64,000 nt of DNA from Natronococcus pandeyae (GTDB taxonomy: Archaea; Halobacteriota; Halobacteria; Halobacteriales; Natrialbaceae): the NCBI RefSeq assembly GCF_008122205.1, contig NZ_PHNJ01000004.1, positions 124,001-188,000 of the forward strand, written 5' to 3'. Below are positions 52,241-60,494 of this stretch, piece by piece. The position numbers were made by a program, and so were the translations under genes. Numbering within the stretch: position 1 is the first letter of the stretch; the number at the start of each line of letters is the position of its first letter. The notes under the pieces are model-generated. The model was not told where the DNA came from. It saw nothing but the letters and a program-made list of their open reading frames with translations, and ran no database searches.

Positions 52241-52432
52241 ATGGAATTCGATCTCCCAACGACGGCGGCCACGTTCATCGCAGTGATCGCGATCGCCACC
52301 GTCGGTATGCTCGTTTCGAACATGATGGCGACGGACACCGTTCTGATGATGGTCGTGCCGTCGATGGTGATCTTCGGTGCGCTCATGTTCGCGATCGGCA
52401 TGAAATACGGCGAGCATCGGGCGACGCCGTAA
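52241..52432 (+). CDS. Small two-helix membrane protein
   Basis: A 63-residue protein: MEFDLPTTAATFIAVIAIATVG begins the first helix and MVVPSMVIFGALMFAIGMKYG the second. It ends EHRATP. The frame runs on as part of a longer arginine-rich reading upstream, but the ATG at 52241 is the natural start because upstream residues are non-hydrophobic noise. Function unknown. Similar proteins are common in haloarchaea. Confidence 0.7.
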   Translation: MEFDLPTTAATFIAVIAIATVGMLVSNMMATDTVLMMVVPSMVIFGALMFAIGMKYGEHRATP

Positions 52433-52564
52433 ATCGCCGAGCAGTAACTTCGTTTTCCCGAGCGAGCGGGCGCCGAACGCACTCGACGTCAGGCACCGTT
52501 CGTCTCGTTCACCGGTACACGACCGGAAAAAGAGGGGACACCGTCCAGAAGATCGTCCGCTAGC

Positions 52565-53536
52565 TCACATGTAGCCGAGGTCGCGCAGGCGCTCCATCAG
52601 GTCCTCCTTGTCCTGGGCGCGGCCCGCGCGCTCGGTCGTTCCCTCGAGGTCCTGTAGCCAGGCAGGCTCGTCCTCGGTCTTCTCGGTGCTGATCTCGCTG
52701 CCCAGCGAGCGGAACCCTTCCCAGTACTTCGGCGAGACCGGCGTGTCCTCGGGTTCGAGATCGTCCGGCAGGTCGTCTTTGCTCTCGGGGACGTAGCCCT
52801 CGTCCGGGAACTCCTCGACGGTGTCCGGGACGACGAAGTTCCAGAACGCTTCCCAGACGGCCGCCTCCTCGAAGTGCAGGATGGACTGGATGCGGTCGTG
52901 GGGCGGATAGATGTCGGGGTCGTGGCGCGGCGAGAAGAACGTCTCGTCGGCGCGGGCCTCCTGTTCGTCCCAGCGGACGCCGGAGATGACGCCGTCGACG
53001 TCGTGCTCCTCGAGTGCGTCGTTGAGCGCCACCGTCTTCAGCAGGTGGTTGCCGGCGTAGGTGTCGAGCAGGAACGGGAAGGTGTCTTCCTCGTACTCGA
53101 GGATGTCGTCGATATGGTGCTGGTTGTGCTCAGAGAGCTCGTCGACGGGAATGTCGTCGCCGGGCGTGAGATCGTTCGCCTCGACGTACTCGCCGATGTC
53201 CTCGTTGCGCGCGTAGATGACCTCGAGATCCCACTTCTCGGCCCAGTCGTCGACGAAGTCGTGGATCTGGTCGAAGTGCTGGTAGTGGTCGATGAAGATC
53301 GCCGGCGGTACTTCGAGGTCGTAGCGGTCGGCGACCTCCTTGACGAAGTAGAGGACGAGCGTCGAGTCCTTTCCGCCGGTCCACATGACGGCGGGGTTCT
53401 CGTACTGCTCGAGACCCTGTCGGGTCACTTCGACGGCCTTCTCGATCTTGTCGTTGATGTGCGGATAATCCTCGGGATTTTCGCCCTCACCGTCCTCGTA
53501 GTCGACGTCGACGTAATCAGGGAAGTTCTCGGTCAT
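52565..53536 (-). CDS. PAPS/APS-reductase-like PP-loop protein (CysH/CysD superfamily)
   Basis: A 323-residue protein with the N-type ATP-pyrophosphatase P-loop TGGKDSTLVLYFVK, followed by the substrate-side motif IFIDHYQHFDQIHDFVDDWAEKW. The conserved region VISGVRWDEQEARADETFFSPRHD matches the CysD/CysH superfamily. The ECGLH cysteine motif of APS reductase is absent, so it could be sulfate adenylyltransferase subunit-like or another sulfotransferase. The C terminus has an acidic haloarchaeal extension. A strong AT-rich promoter with a palindrome lies upstream. Confidence 0.85.
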   Translation of the reverse strand: MTENFPDYVDVDYEDGEGENPEDYPHINDKIEKAVEVTRQGLEQYENPAVMWTGGKDSTLVLYFVKEVADRYDLEVPPAIFIDHYQHFDQIHDFVDDWAEKWDLEVIYARNEDIGEYVEANDLTPGDDIPVDELSEHNQHHIDDILEYEEDTFPFLLDTYAGNHLLKTVALNDALEEHDVDGVISGVRWDEQEARADETFFSPRHDPDIYPPHDRIQSILHFEEAAVWEAFWNFVVPDTVEEFPDEGYVPESKDDLPDDLEPEDTPVSPKYWEGFRSLGSEISTEKTEDEPAWLQDLEGTTERAGRAQDKEDLMERLRDLGYM

Positions 53537-53543
53537 CGTGCTG

Positions 53544-53573
53544 TAATTAGATATAATTAGGACGGTTAAACCG
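53544..53573 (-). promoter_or_regulatory. AT-rich promoter with near-palindromic elements, PAPS-reductase-like gene
   Basis: TAATTAGATATAATTA (53544-53559) is a near-perfect palindrome, and CGGTTAAACCG (53563-53573) another. The second, 27-37 nt before the ATG, is the better-placed TATA element. The first may be an operator between it and the start. Confidence 0.5.
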
Positions 53574-53724
53574 TTTTTGGGACCGGAAACCTCTGACGGA
53601 ATTTCGGACGGGTCGTCTCACCGTCACGCCCACTCTCGTCGACGATCCCGGTTGGGATTTCGTCGCTTCGGCACTCGAGACTCGGGTATCGATCCGAACC
53701 CACTCCGTAATTCAAGAAACAAAG

Positions 53725-53734
53725 AATTTATCTA
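53725..53734 (+). promoter_or_regulatory. TATA-like box of the 53758 membrane-protein gene
   Basis: AATTTATCTA, 24-33 nt before the ATG. It shares the divergent 221-bp promoter region with the PAPS-reductase-like gene. Confidence 0.5.
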
Positions 53735-53757
53735 TTTCTTATGATTACTGTCAGTCT

Positions 53758-54423
53758 ATGATAGACGGTGTTGCGCTCGGCCTCGTTCTCGGCGGCGTCG
53801 TCCTCCTGTTCTCCGGCGCCGCGCTCTCGGTGTACGGTGTCGTTGTCCTGGGACTCTTCCTCGGCGGCAGCGGTGGCTACCTCGTCGGCCCGTCGGTCGG
53901 CGCTGCGATCGGTCTCGAGGGAGCCGTGGCCGCCGGGGCACCGATCCTCCTCGGAGCGCTCGCGGGTGGCCTCCTCGGCTACCTGCTGCTGTCGGCCGCA
54001 GTCGCCCTGATGAGTTTCGTCGTCGGCACGCTGCTCACGATGGCCCTGGTCGCACCGGCCGTCCTTGACCACCAGTGGTACCTCGAGTGGGGCGTCGCGC
54101 TCGTCGCCGGCCTCGTCGCCGCGTTCCTGGGCATGCTCCTCACGAAGTGGACGATGGTCGGGATCACTGCAGTCGTCGGGGCCGCGTTCGCCTCTCGATC
54201 GCTCACGCTCGAGCAGTTCGCCGCCGCACGGCAGTCGCTGACGCTCGATCCGTTGCTGTTCGAGGTCGCCTCTCCGCTGTTTCTGGGGCTGGTCGCGCTC
54301 GGCGTCCTCTCGCAGTTCGGCCTGTTCACGTTCGGCTACGTGACGCGGATCGCACGGCTGCTGCCGGGTGCAACGGTGCTCCCAGGCCGCCACAACGAAC
54401 AGGAGCCAGAGCCGGCAGGGTAA
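53758..54423 (+). CDS. Multi-pass membrane protein of unknown function
   Basis: A 221-residue protein with about six helices in two repeats: GVALGLVLGGVVLLFSGAALSVYGVVVLGLFLGGSGGYLVG, APILLGALAGGLLGYLLLSAAVALMSFVVGTLL, and LVAGLVAAFLGMLLTKWTMVGITAVVGAAF. The final hydrophobic end is LGLVALGVLSQFGLFTFGYV. The GGxGGYLVG pattern resembles DUF4203-like proteins. It is divergent from the PAPS-reductase-like gene. Function unknown. Confidence 0.75.
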   Translation: MIDGVALGLVLGGVVLLFSGAALSVYGVVVLGLFLGGSGGYLVGPSVGAAIGLEGAVAAGAPILLGALAGGLLGYLLLSAAVALMSFVVGTLLTMALVAPAVLDHQWYLEWGVALVAGLVAAFLGMLLTKWTMVGITAVVGAAFASRSLTLEQFAAARQSLTLDPLLFEVASPLFLGLVALGVLSQFGLFTFGYVTRIARLLPGATVLPGRHNEQEPEPAG

Positions 54424-54485
54424 CGCGGTCGCGACCGATCAGCTATCGGCCTTCTGTGAAGTAAACAGAGATCGCCGACGAACGG

Positions 54486-54815
54486 CTAGTCGTCCGTCTG
54501 TCCCTCGTCGACGTCGTAGTAGTTCCCCGGCCCACCGCCGTCTTCACCCCGGGCCGGTTTCGCGGACGGCCGGAACGTGAACGCGCCGGTTACGCTGTCG
54601 CTGACGAAGACGAAGTCACGCGCCTCGTTGTAGACGGCGCCCCAGGCGAACGGCGGCGTCGAGGGGACGACGCCGACGTCCTCGTGGTCGGTGGCGATCT
54701 CTGCACCCTCGGTGGTCGCGTCCCGTTCGGTCGTCACCGGGTTCCGCGGATCCGTAATGTTGGCCGTCCACGCGCCGTTCCGGTAGCCACCGTCGACGAG
54801 CTGTTGCAGCGATAC
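54486..54815 (-). pseudogene. C-terminal remnant of an LVIVD-type beta-propeller protein
   Basis: The frame reads VSLQQLVDGGYRNGAWTANI, then TDPRNPVTTERD, FAWGAVYNEARDFVFVSDSV and TGAFTFRP before an acidic end, as in the last blades of LVIVD-repeat secreted propeller proteins. An in-frame TGA at 54816-54818 cuts it off just where earlier blades should be, and no good start codon exists except a GTG at 54737. Upstream sequence (54816-55121) shows no related blades. It is a truncated leftover gene. Confidence 0.6.
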
Positions 54816-55121
54816 TCACCACGAACGTCCGTCGGGATCGCTGTTTGATGAATGACCAGCCAGCCACGCGGATTGACATGGATACTTCAACGGCTCGTTT
54901 GTATTGGCTGTCGCTACAATATTGGCGTACTGAATATCGTGGAACGGATTATATAATGGCGGTCTAACGTCAGAAAACCGCGTCGGGGCGGCTACCCGTC
55001 TTCGACGGACGTTTCGATTCGTCGAGACGCCAGCGCTGTGTTATCCGTTGGGCTGTCGCGCGCTCGCCCCCGCGAATGGTGTGGCTTACTTTGTAGATTG
55101 CCGGTCCAGGAACGAACAACG
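54816..55121. other. 306-bp gap with AT-rich patch
   Basis: No gene is seen. An AT-rich segment at 54887-54957 (TTGTATTGGCTGTCGC, GGATTATATAATGG) may be an old promoter or a junction left by the deletion that truncated the LVIVD gene. Confidence 0.45.
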
Positions 55122-55874
55122 ATGCCCGCGGAAGATCGGTTCGCGAGTCACGTGGTCGACGACGAATCAGTGCGGGTTCTCACGACCGGGAGACTCCTCG
55201 AGGGATTCACGCCGGGACGGCTGACCATCGGCCTCACCGATCGACGACTGCTGTGCGTCTCGGAGACGGGTGCATTTACCGACGTCAGATACGAGTACAT
55301 GAGTTCGGTCCGGAGTCGCCCGCAAACCAGGTGGGAGTACCAGTACCGGACCGGCGACGCCGTTCTGGCGGGGCTGGTCGGTGGGTTCCTCGCACTCGTC
55401 TTCCTCTTCGTCGCCGTCGGAACCGCCTCGGGCACCGGCCTGGTCGATGGCTCGCTCACGGTCGCTCTCGCAGCCGTAACCGCCGTAGCCGTCGTGTCGA
55501 CCCAGCGCGTTCGCAGGGCCACTGGGAACGGGCAGGCGAATCGCCAGCTGTTCGTCGGGGTCGGCCTCCTCACACTCGGCGCGTTCGTCGCCGCCGCGGT
55601 CGCCTCCTCGAGCGTCTCTCTGCCGCTGTTCGCCCTCGCGACGGGGTGTGGGGTGGTGCTCTCCGCGTACGGTCCCCGGTACGCCACAGCGTTCGACGGG
55701 ATCGGACTGCACCGTCGCCGGGAGACACGGATCACGATCACCACTGTCGACGGGCAGTCGATACAGCTCGTCACCGACACCGACGCGGAACTGGACCGCG
55801 AACTCAGCGCCTCGCTCTCTCGAAGCGACTCGCCTTCGCCGAGCGTTCCGCTGAGCCGTTCCCCCTCGAGCTAA
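55122..55874 (+). CDS. Membrane protein with N-terminal PH-like domain
   Basis: A 250-residue protein. The start (MPAEDRFASHVVDDESVRVLTTGRLL) leads into a bacterial-PH-like beta domain: RLTIGLTDRRLLCVSETGAFTDVRYEYMSSV. Two paired hydrophobic segments follow (AVLAGLVGGFLALVFLFVAVGTA, LTVALAAVTAVAVVST and LFVGVGLLTLGAFVAAAVASS), and a second beta-like piece (RITITTVDGQSIQLVTDT) lies at the C terminus. Function unknown. Such PH proteins may act at the cell envelope. The ATG at 55122 is used. Confidence 0.75.
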   Translation: MPAEDRFASHVVDDESVRVLTTGRLLEGFTPGRLTIGLTDRRLLCVSETGAFTDVRYEYMSSVRSRPQTRWEYQYRTGDAVLAGLVGGFLALVFLFVAVGTASGTGLVDGSLTVALAAVTAVAVVSTQRVRRATGNGQANRQLFVGVGLLTLGAFVAAAVASSSVSLPLFALATGCGVVLSAYGPRYATAFDGIGLHRRRETRITITTVDGQSIQLVTDTDAELDRELSASLSRSDSPSPSVPLSRSPSS

Positions 55875-56058
55875 GCCGAGTCTCGTCTCGCTGGAAGTAT
55901 CTATCCGTAACGTGCTTCGTCGTTCCGTCGTCACGAACCCCGAGCAGTGACAACGGTTGATCGAGATTGCCGCCGGCGGTCCGCGTACTGTCGTGGCTGG
56001 AACGGCCCGTCCTCTGTGACTCACAAGAGATATGAGATTCCTCTCACAACCCCACCCT

Positions 56059-57276
56059 ATGCGAGTTGTTGACGCGGACGTGCTCATCACGGGCCGGGAC
56101 GAGCGACCGATCGAGGACGGACGGGTCGTCTTCGACGACGAGGGGACGATCGACGCCGTCGGCACGCAAGAGGACGTCAGCGCGCCGGGTGGAGCCGAAC
56201 ACGAGGAGTATCCGGCGGTCATGCCGGGGCTCATCGACGCACACCTCCACCTCCAGGGGATGCGCGAGATGGACCCGCTCTCGTGGATCACGGAGTCGTC
56301 GGAACTGGGGACTGCCCGGGCGACAGCCGACCTCCGGGACCTCCTCGCGGCGGGGTTCACCGCCGTTCGGGACGTCGGTTCGACCACCGGAATCGGCCTC
56401 CGCGACGCCGTCGACGAAGGAACCATTCCTGGTCCTCGGATCTTCACAAGCGGACAGAGCATCAGCCAGACCGGAGGCCACGGCGACGCTCACTTCCTGC
56501 CCTACGAGTGGATGACGAACACCGACGAGTCACTCGCGACGCTCGCGGACGGCGCCGACGAGTGTCGGAAGGAGGCCCGCAAACGCATCCGCGACGGCGT
56601 CGACGTGCTCAAGATCATGACGACCGGCGGCGTTTTGAGCGAGAAGGACACTCCCGACCAGAGTCAGTTCACCGACGCCGAGATCCGTGCCTTCGTCGAG
56701 GAAGCCCACCGCGTCGGCATCCCGGTCGCCTCCCACGCCCAGGGTGCGCCCGGAATCAAGGCCGCGCTGCGAAACGGCGTCGACACCATCGAACACGGCT
56801 TCTCGCTCGACGAGGAGTGCATCGACCTCTTCCACGAGACTGGCGGTATCTTCGTCCCGACGCTCTCGATCATGCACCGCCTGATCGAGAAGGGAAGCGA
56901 CCACGGTGTCCCCGAGTACGGTCTCGAGAAGGCCCGAAGAGCCAGCGAAGCCCACTTTGCCTCCGTCGAGCGCGCCTACGAGGCCGGCGTCCCCATCGCG
57001 ACGGGAACGGACTTCCTCGGCCCCGACCTCGTCCCGCACGGCGAGAACGCCCTCGAACTCGAGCTGTTCGTCGACGAGATCGGCATGGACGAGCACGAGG
57101 CGCTCCAGTCCGCGACCCGGGTCGCCGCCGAAACCGTTCCCGCCGACGACATTGGGACCCTCGAGGCCGGCAACCGCGGCGACCTGCTCGCACTCGGCCG
57201 CGATCCGCTCGAGGATATCACCGCCGTTCGTGCGGTCGAAGCGGTGTACTGTGGCGGTAACCCCGCCGAAATCTGA
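56059..57276 (+). CDS. Amidohydrolase (imidazolonepropionase/prolidase-like)
   Basis: A 405-residue metal-dependent hydrolase. Ligands are visible: His62 and His64 (GLIDAHLHL), a possibly carboxylated Lys185 (VDVLKIMTTGG), His226 (VASHAQG), His246 (TIEHGFS) and Asp318 (ATGTDFLG). This follows the amidohydrolase subgroup often annotated as Xaa-Pro dipeptidase or imidazolonepropionase. The actual substrate is unknown. The ATG at 56059 gives the family start MRVVDADVLITG. Confidence 0.9.
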   Translation: MRVVDADVLITGRDERPIEDGRVVFDDEGTIDAVGTQEDVSAPGGAEHEEYPAVMPGLIDAHLHLQGMREMDPLSWITESSELGTARATADLRDLLAAGFTAVRDVGSTTGIGLRDAVDEGTIPGPRIFTSGQSISQTGGHGDAHFLPYEWMTNTDESLATLADGADECRKEARKRIRDGVDVLKIMTTGGVLSEKDTPDQSQFTDAEIRAFVEEAHRVGIPVASHAQGAPGIKAALRNGVDTIEHGFSLDEECIDLFHETGGIFVPTLSIMHRLIEKGSDHGVPEYGLEKARRASEAHFASVERAYEAGVPIATGTDFLGPDLVPHGENALELELFVDEIGMDEHEALQSATRVAAETVPADDIGTLEAGNRGDLLALGRDPLEDITAVRAVEAVYCGGNPAEI

Positions 57277-57370
57277 GCATCCGTTTTGGCTACCTGGAAC
57301 GCGATCGTTCGTTCTCCGCCCAAATTACGTTGGAGCAATGGTGAAGCGAGAAGAGGTCTTTTGTCTGGGT

Positions 57371-57526
57371 ATGAGCCGAGCAAAATCCGCTTCGAAGGTT
57401 GTGGCAGTGTGTCAGGTCTGTGACTCGGTCTACGTCTCGGAGCAGAAGCCAGACGGGACGATCCGTCCGATCGGCGTCGCTGCGGACTGTACGTGCGGTG
57501 ACGGTGATTTTCGCCGCGTGTCGTAA
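57371..57526 (+). CDS. Zinc-ribbon microprotein, RPIG type
   Basis: A 51-residue protein. It reads SKVVAVCQVCDSVYVSEQ, then DGTIRPIGVAADCTCGDGDF and RRVS. The C-x2-C, the RPIG turn and C-x-CG match the protein encoded at 15005-15157, with the same distance from RPIG to the second knuckle. An upstream ATG at 57338 in frame is less likely, because the paralogue begins close to its first knuckle. Function unknown. The shared RPIG segment suggests a conserved binding surface. Confidence 0.72.
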   Translation: MSRAKSASKVVAVCQVCDSVYVSEQKPDGTIRPIGVAADCTCGDGDFRRVS

Positions 57527-57568
57527 GCTAAATTGGGATCGTGTGTTGCGCTGAGTCGTCTCCTCGGG

Positions 57569-57886
57569 CTACGAGGGGAGGCGAGTGAGGCACTCGCGGC
57601 AGTACCGCATACTGGTTCGGTTCGTAACGCCACACGCGGGACAGTGAACGCTCGAGGCATCGGCGCGTTCGAACTCGAGTCCTCCAGCCAGAACCGCGAG
57701 GACGTCGTCGTTCGTCGTGATCTCGTTCTCGGCGCCCCGGCTCCGGGCCCACTCGTTGATGAGGTCGTCGTCTCGCAGTCGCTCGAGTCCGCGGACCAGT
57801 CCTAAAAAGAGGATCGTCGGGGCGATAATCACGAACACCGCGAGCGCAAGTCGGCCGACGATCCCGTACGTACTCGGATCGTCCAT
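57569..57886 (-). CDS. Membrane-anchored zinc-ribbon protein
   Basis: A 105-residue protein. A hydrophobic helix (LALAVFVIIAPTILFLGLV) near the N terminus is followed by a charged linker (RGLERLRDDDLINEWARSRGAENE) and a C-terminal zinc ribbon C-x2-C-x11-C-x2-C (HCPACGVTNRTSMRYCREC). Membrane-tethered ribbons like this are common in haloarchaea, with no known role. The ATG at 57886 gives MDDPSTYGIV. It converges with the microprotein gene, 42 bp away. Confidence 0.75.
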   Translation of the reverse strand: MDDPSTYGIVGRLALAVFVIIAPTILFLGLVRGLERLRDDDLINEWARSRGAENEITTNDDVLAVLAGGLEFERADASSVHCPACGVTNRTSMRYCRECLTRLPS

Positions 57887-57986
57887 GTGGACTCGGTACG
57901 GCAACGATGGCGATACGTCTATCGTCAGGTACCGATACTGACACCGATTTTCTCACCGACCAGTTGAACTGGTACGCTGGGTGCGC

Positions 57987-58565
57987 TCAGTCCGTAATGA
58001 ACTTGTTGTCGCGCCAGTTGACGCCGCCCTGGCCCGAACCGCCGTCTCGCGGTCCTTCGACGACTTCGATGTCGGCCGGACGCGGCTCGCCCTCGACGAT
58101 TCGCGTCGCGTCGAGGTCGCCGTCGCGCTCGGAGATCGCGGTCAGCGTCCCCTTCTCGGCGGCTTCGGCGATCTCACAGAGGACGAGGAACATCTCGTAC
58201 TGCAACAGCGAGTTCTGCAGTACCGTCTCGCGGTCGCCCTTGAACGCGGCGAACTCGACGAGTTCGGATTCGATCTCTTCCTCTTCCTCGTCCCAGCGGA
58301 AGGTGTTCCGGCGCTCGTCGGGATCCTCCTCGTAGACGCGGTTCTCGGTGACGCTCGCCTTGAGTTGTGCGGTGGGTGTGTACTTGCTTACCGAGTCGTC
58401 CTCGGAGACGGCCTTCAGGATGAGTGTGTTGTTCCGTCGGGTAATCTCTACATCCGTGATTCCCTCCGGGAACGTTGCTTCGTCGATGTGGTCGTGAAGG
58501 TCTTCGAGGGGCAATTCGAGGGTCGAGTGCAGCCGATAAACGTGTCTGGATTCCTCTGTGGGCAT
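57987..58565 (-). CDS. Conserved haloarchaeal protein of unknown function
   Basis: A 192-residue acidic protein: HVYRLHSTLELPLEDLHDHIDEATFPEGITDVEITRRNNTLILKAV is the conserved N-terminal region. Then come SKYTPTAQLKASVTENRVYEEDPDERR and a helical LLQYEMFLVLCEIAEAAEKGTL. I recall this family from many haloarchaea without a function. The very even, well-kept sequence suggests a core role. A 118-bp gap separates it from the glutaredoxin gene. Confidence 0.75.
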   Translation of the reverse strand: MPTEESRHVYRLHSTLELPLEDLHDHIDEATFPEGITDVEITRRNNTLILKAVSEDDSVSKYTPTAQLKASVTENRVYEEDPDERRNTFRWDEEEEEIESELVEFAAFKGDRETVLQNSLLQYEMFLVLCEIAEAAEKGTLTAISERDGDLDATRIVEGEPRPADIEVVEGPRDGGSGQGGVNWRDNKFITD

Positions 58566-58683
58566 AGGTGGGAAGGTGTGCGGGACGGTCGCTACCCTCT
58601 AGTACGTACGCGTGGCTTATATGATCTGCTATTAACTCCGAAAACCATCCACACGAATAAATTTAACTCAAATGGCGGGTAAG

Positions 58684-59031
58684 CTATTCCGATTGACCGA
58701 GCGTTTCGGCCAGCTCGCCGCGTTCCTCGAACTCCTCGAGGATGTCCGAACCGCCGACGAACTCGCCGTCGACGAACGTCTGGGGGATCGTCTCCCAGTC
58801 GCTGTGATCCGACAGCGCCGCGCGATACTCGTCGAGTGATTCGAGGACGTCGACGGTCTCGTAGTCGTCGCGGTACTGGTCGATGAGACCGAGCGCTTTC
58901 CGGGAGTAGCCACACTGTGGCATCAGTTCCGTTCCCTTCATGAAGAGAACGACATCGTTCTCCTCGATGGTCTCCGCGACCTGCTCGTCGACTTCTTCCT
59001 GATCGAGACCCTGGTTCGGTGGGAAGTCCAT
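58684..59031 (-). CDS. Monothiol glutaredoxin (Grx4/GrxD type)
   Basis: A 115-residue protein. Active site CGYS (MPQCGYSRKAL) replaces the usual CGFS of monothiol glutaredoxins, which bind and deliver [2Fe-2S] clusters. FMKG supplies the conserved Lys, and TIPQTFVDGEFVGGSDILEE carries the glutathione-binding TVP-like and GG-D motifs. The Phe-to-Tyr change is conservative. A haloarchaeal extension at the N terminus (MDFPPNQGLDQEEVDEQVAE) is acidic. Haloarchaea use gamma-glutamylcysteine, so the thiol ligand may differ. Confidence 0.9.
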   Translation of the reverse strand: MDFPPNQGLDQEEVDEQVAETIEENDVVLFMKGTELMPQCGYSRKALGLIDQYRDDYETVDVLESLDEYRAALSDHSDWETIPQTFVDGEFVGGSDILEEFEERGELAETLGQSE

Positions 59032-59210
59032 ACCGGCCGTATGTCCGTAAGGGGGATAGGCCTTGCGTCGTTGCAGTTCTGTCGACGATCCGTCACGGCG
59101 GTACCAACCCCCTCGAGACCGCTTCGAACGTTCCAGATCGGTCGATAGGGGTACGAACGTCAGTCAAGGACGGCTCGAGCGAGGGTGACGACCGGCGGAC
59201 TCGTTTGGGA

Positions 59211-59678
59211 TCAGTCGGCGGTCGTCGCCGGAGCACTGCTGTCGGCGCGCGCCGAGCGCCAGAAGCCCTGCACGTAGGCTCCGACGAACATGCCGGCGAT
59301 GCCGTAGAGGATGAAGATGTTACCGACGCCGAGGCTGGCGTAGGCCGCGCCGGGACAGATTCCCGAGAGTCCCCAGCCGACGCCGAAGATGCCGCCGCCG
59401 ACGACGACATTTTTGTCGAGCGTCTTCAGCCGACGGCCGTAGACCGCGCCGGTCAGCGGTGCCTTACTTCGGAACTGCTTGACGCCGAAGAAAGTGATCC
59501 CCGTCACGACCGCTGCGCCGAGCATCACGAACAGCAGACCGAGATCCGAAAGCTGCAGGAAGTTCAGGACGACCTCCGGCTGAGCCATGTGGCTGAAGCC
59601 GAGTCCGAACCCGAAGATCAGCCCGCCGACGAAGACCAGCGGCATGAACAGCGGGTGTTGTTCGTGTTCGGCGCTCAT
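59211..59678 (-). CDS. YeeE/YedE transporter, second half
   Basis: A 155-residue membrane protein with about four helices. GLSGICPGAAYASLG is the conserved Cys loop of YeeE/YedE (thiosulfate-transporter TsuA-like) proteins. PLVFVGGLIFGFGLGFSHM is the first helix pair. With the protein encoded at 59836-60396 it makes up the two halves of the transporter that some bacteria encode as a single chain. Sulfur or thiosulfate import is the family role. Hairpin array C lies in the 157 bp between the two genes. Confidence 0.88.
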   Translation of the reverse strand: MSAEHEQHPLFMPLVFVGGLIFGFGLGFSHMAQPEVVLNFLQLSDLGLLFVMLGAAVVTGITFFGVKQFRSKAPLTGAVYGRRLKTLDKNVVVGGGIFGVGWGLSGICPGAAYASLGVGNIFILYGIAGMFVGAYVQGFWRSARADSSAPATTAD

Positions 59679-59835
59679 CGCTCACACCTCCGGTACCGCC
59701 GGTGTTCGCGTCTCGCGGCTCGCGGTTCGCTTCGCTCACCGCTCACCGGTCCGAGAGTTTCGCGCTGCGCAAATCCCGCGGCTCGCTCCGCTCTCCGCTC
59801 GCTTCTCCGAGAGTCTCGCACGAGACTCTCGCTCA
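59679..59835. repeat. Hairpin-rich spacer between the YeeE halves (array C)
   Basis: The clearest element is CGAGAGTCTCG/CGAGACTCTCG (loop CA, 59808-59831), an 11-bp perfect stem. Earlier parts are made of CTCGC/GCGAG-type words, for example CGGCTCGCGG and CGCGCTGCGC. This is the same kind of element as arrays A and B and could form a strong RNA structure in an operon transcript. Confidence 0.6.
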
Positions 59836-60396
59836 TCACGGGCTCACCCCCAGGGCCTGCACCAACTGTGCCACTCCGATCGCGATCAGCAGGAAGGTCG
59901 CGACGCCGACGAACGACGCGCTCGAGGCGGAGCCGACGCCACAGACGCCGTGGCCGGAGGTACAGCCCTTCCCGAGGCGGGTCCCGATCCCGATGAGGAT
60001 GCCGCCGAGGAACAGCCGCCAGGGCTGGACGTCCGTCAGCCAGATCGTGAAGCCGCCGACATCCCGGAGCTCTCCCGTAGTCGCGGGCTGGTGGAGCGAA
60101 CTCCCGACGAGTCCGCTCTGGAACGTGGCGGCGTAGATCGCCGCTCCGGCGACGATTCCGAACGTGAAGACGACGCGCCAGTCTCGAGAGGGCCGATACT
60201 GCTGGAACCGCGAGAGGCTCGAGCCGTAGGAGAGCGTCGACTCGAGGAACGTGCTCGCCCCGGCCGGAATCCCGGTGCCGAGATAGATCACGGCAGTTCC
60301 GACGCCGACCAGCAGCCCACCGATCGCGTAGTGGCTGATCCCGTTCGGGAACAGCTCCGCGAGGAGGGCGACGAAGAGTGCTGTTGCTGTCATCAT
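59836..60396 (-). CDS. YeeE/YedE transporter, first half
   Basis: A 186-residue membrane protein with about five helices. The family loop GKGCTSGHGVCGVGS is present near the C terminus, and HYAIGGLLVGVGTAVIYLGTG near the start. Its cysteines correspond to the sulfur-relay cysteines of YeeE/TsuA. Gene order on the minus strand is first half, spacer, second half, then glutaredoxin, a plausible sulfur-handling set. The start is one of two adjacent ATGs at 60396/60393. Confidence 0.88.
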   Translation of the reverse strand: MMTATALFVALLAELFPNGISHYAIGGLLVGVGTAVIYLGTGIPAGASTFLESTLSYGSSLSRFQQYRPSRDWRVVFTFGIVAGAAIYAATFQSGLVGSSLHQPATTGELRDVGGFTIWLTDVQPWRLFLGGILIGIGTRLGKGCTSGHGVCGVGSASSASFVGVATFLLIAIGVAQLVQALGVSP

Positions 60397-60494
60397 TCCG
60401 GAGAATGGGGTGTCGGCGTATCAATCCTCCGTCGCGGGGAACACTGTCCGTTTTCTCCGACGGCATCCGTGCTGGTGGCACGAACTGACGACCG

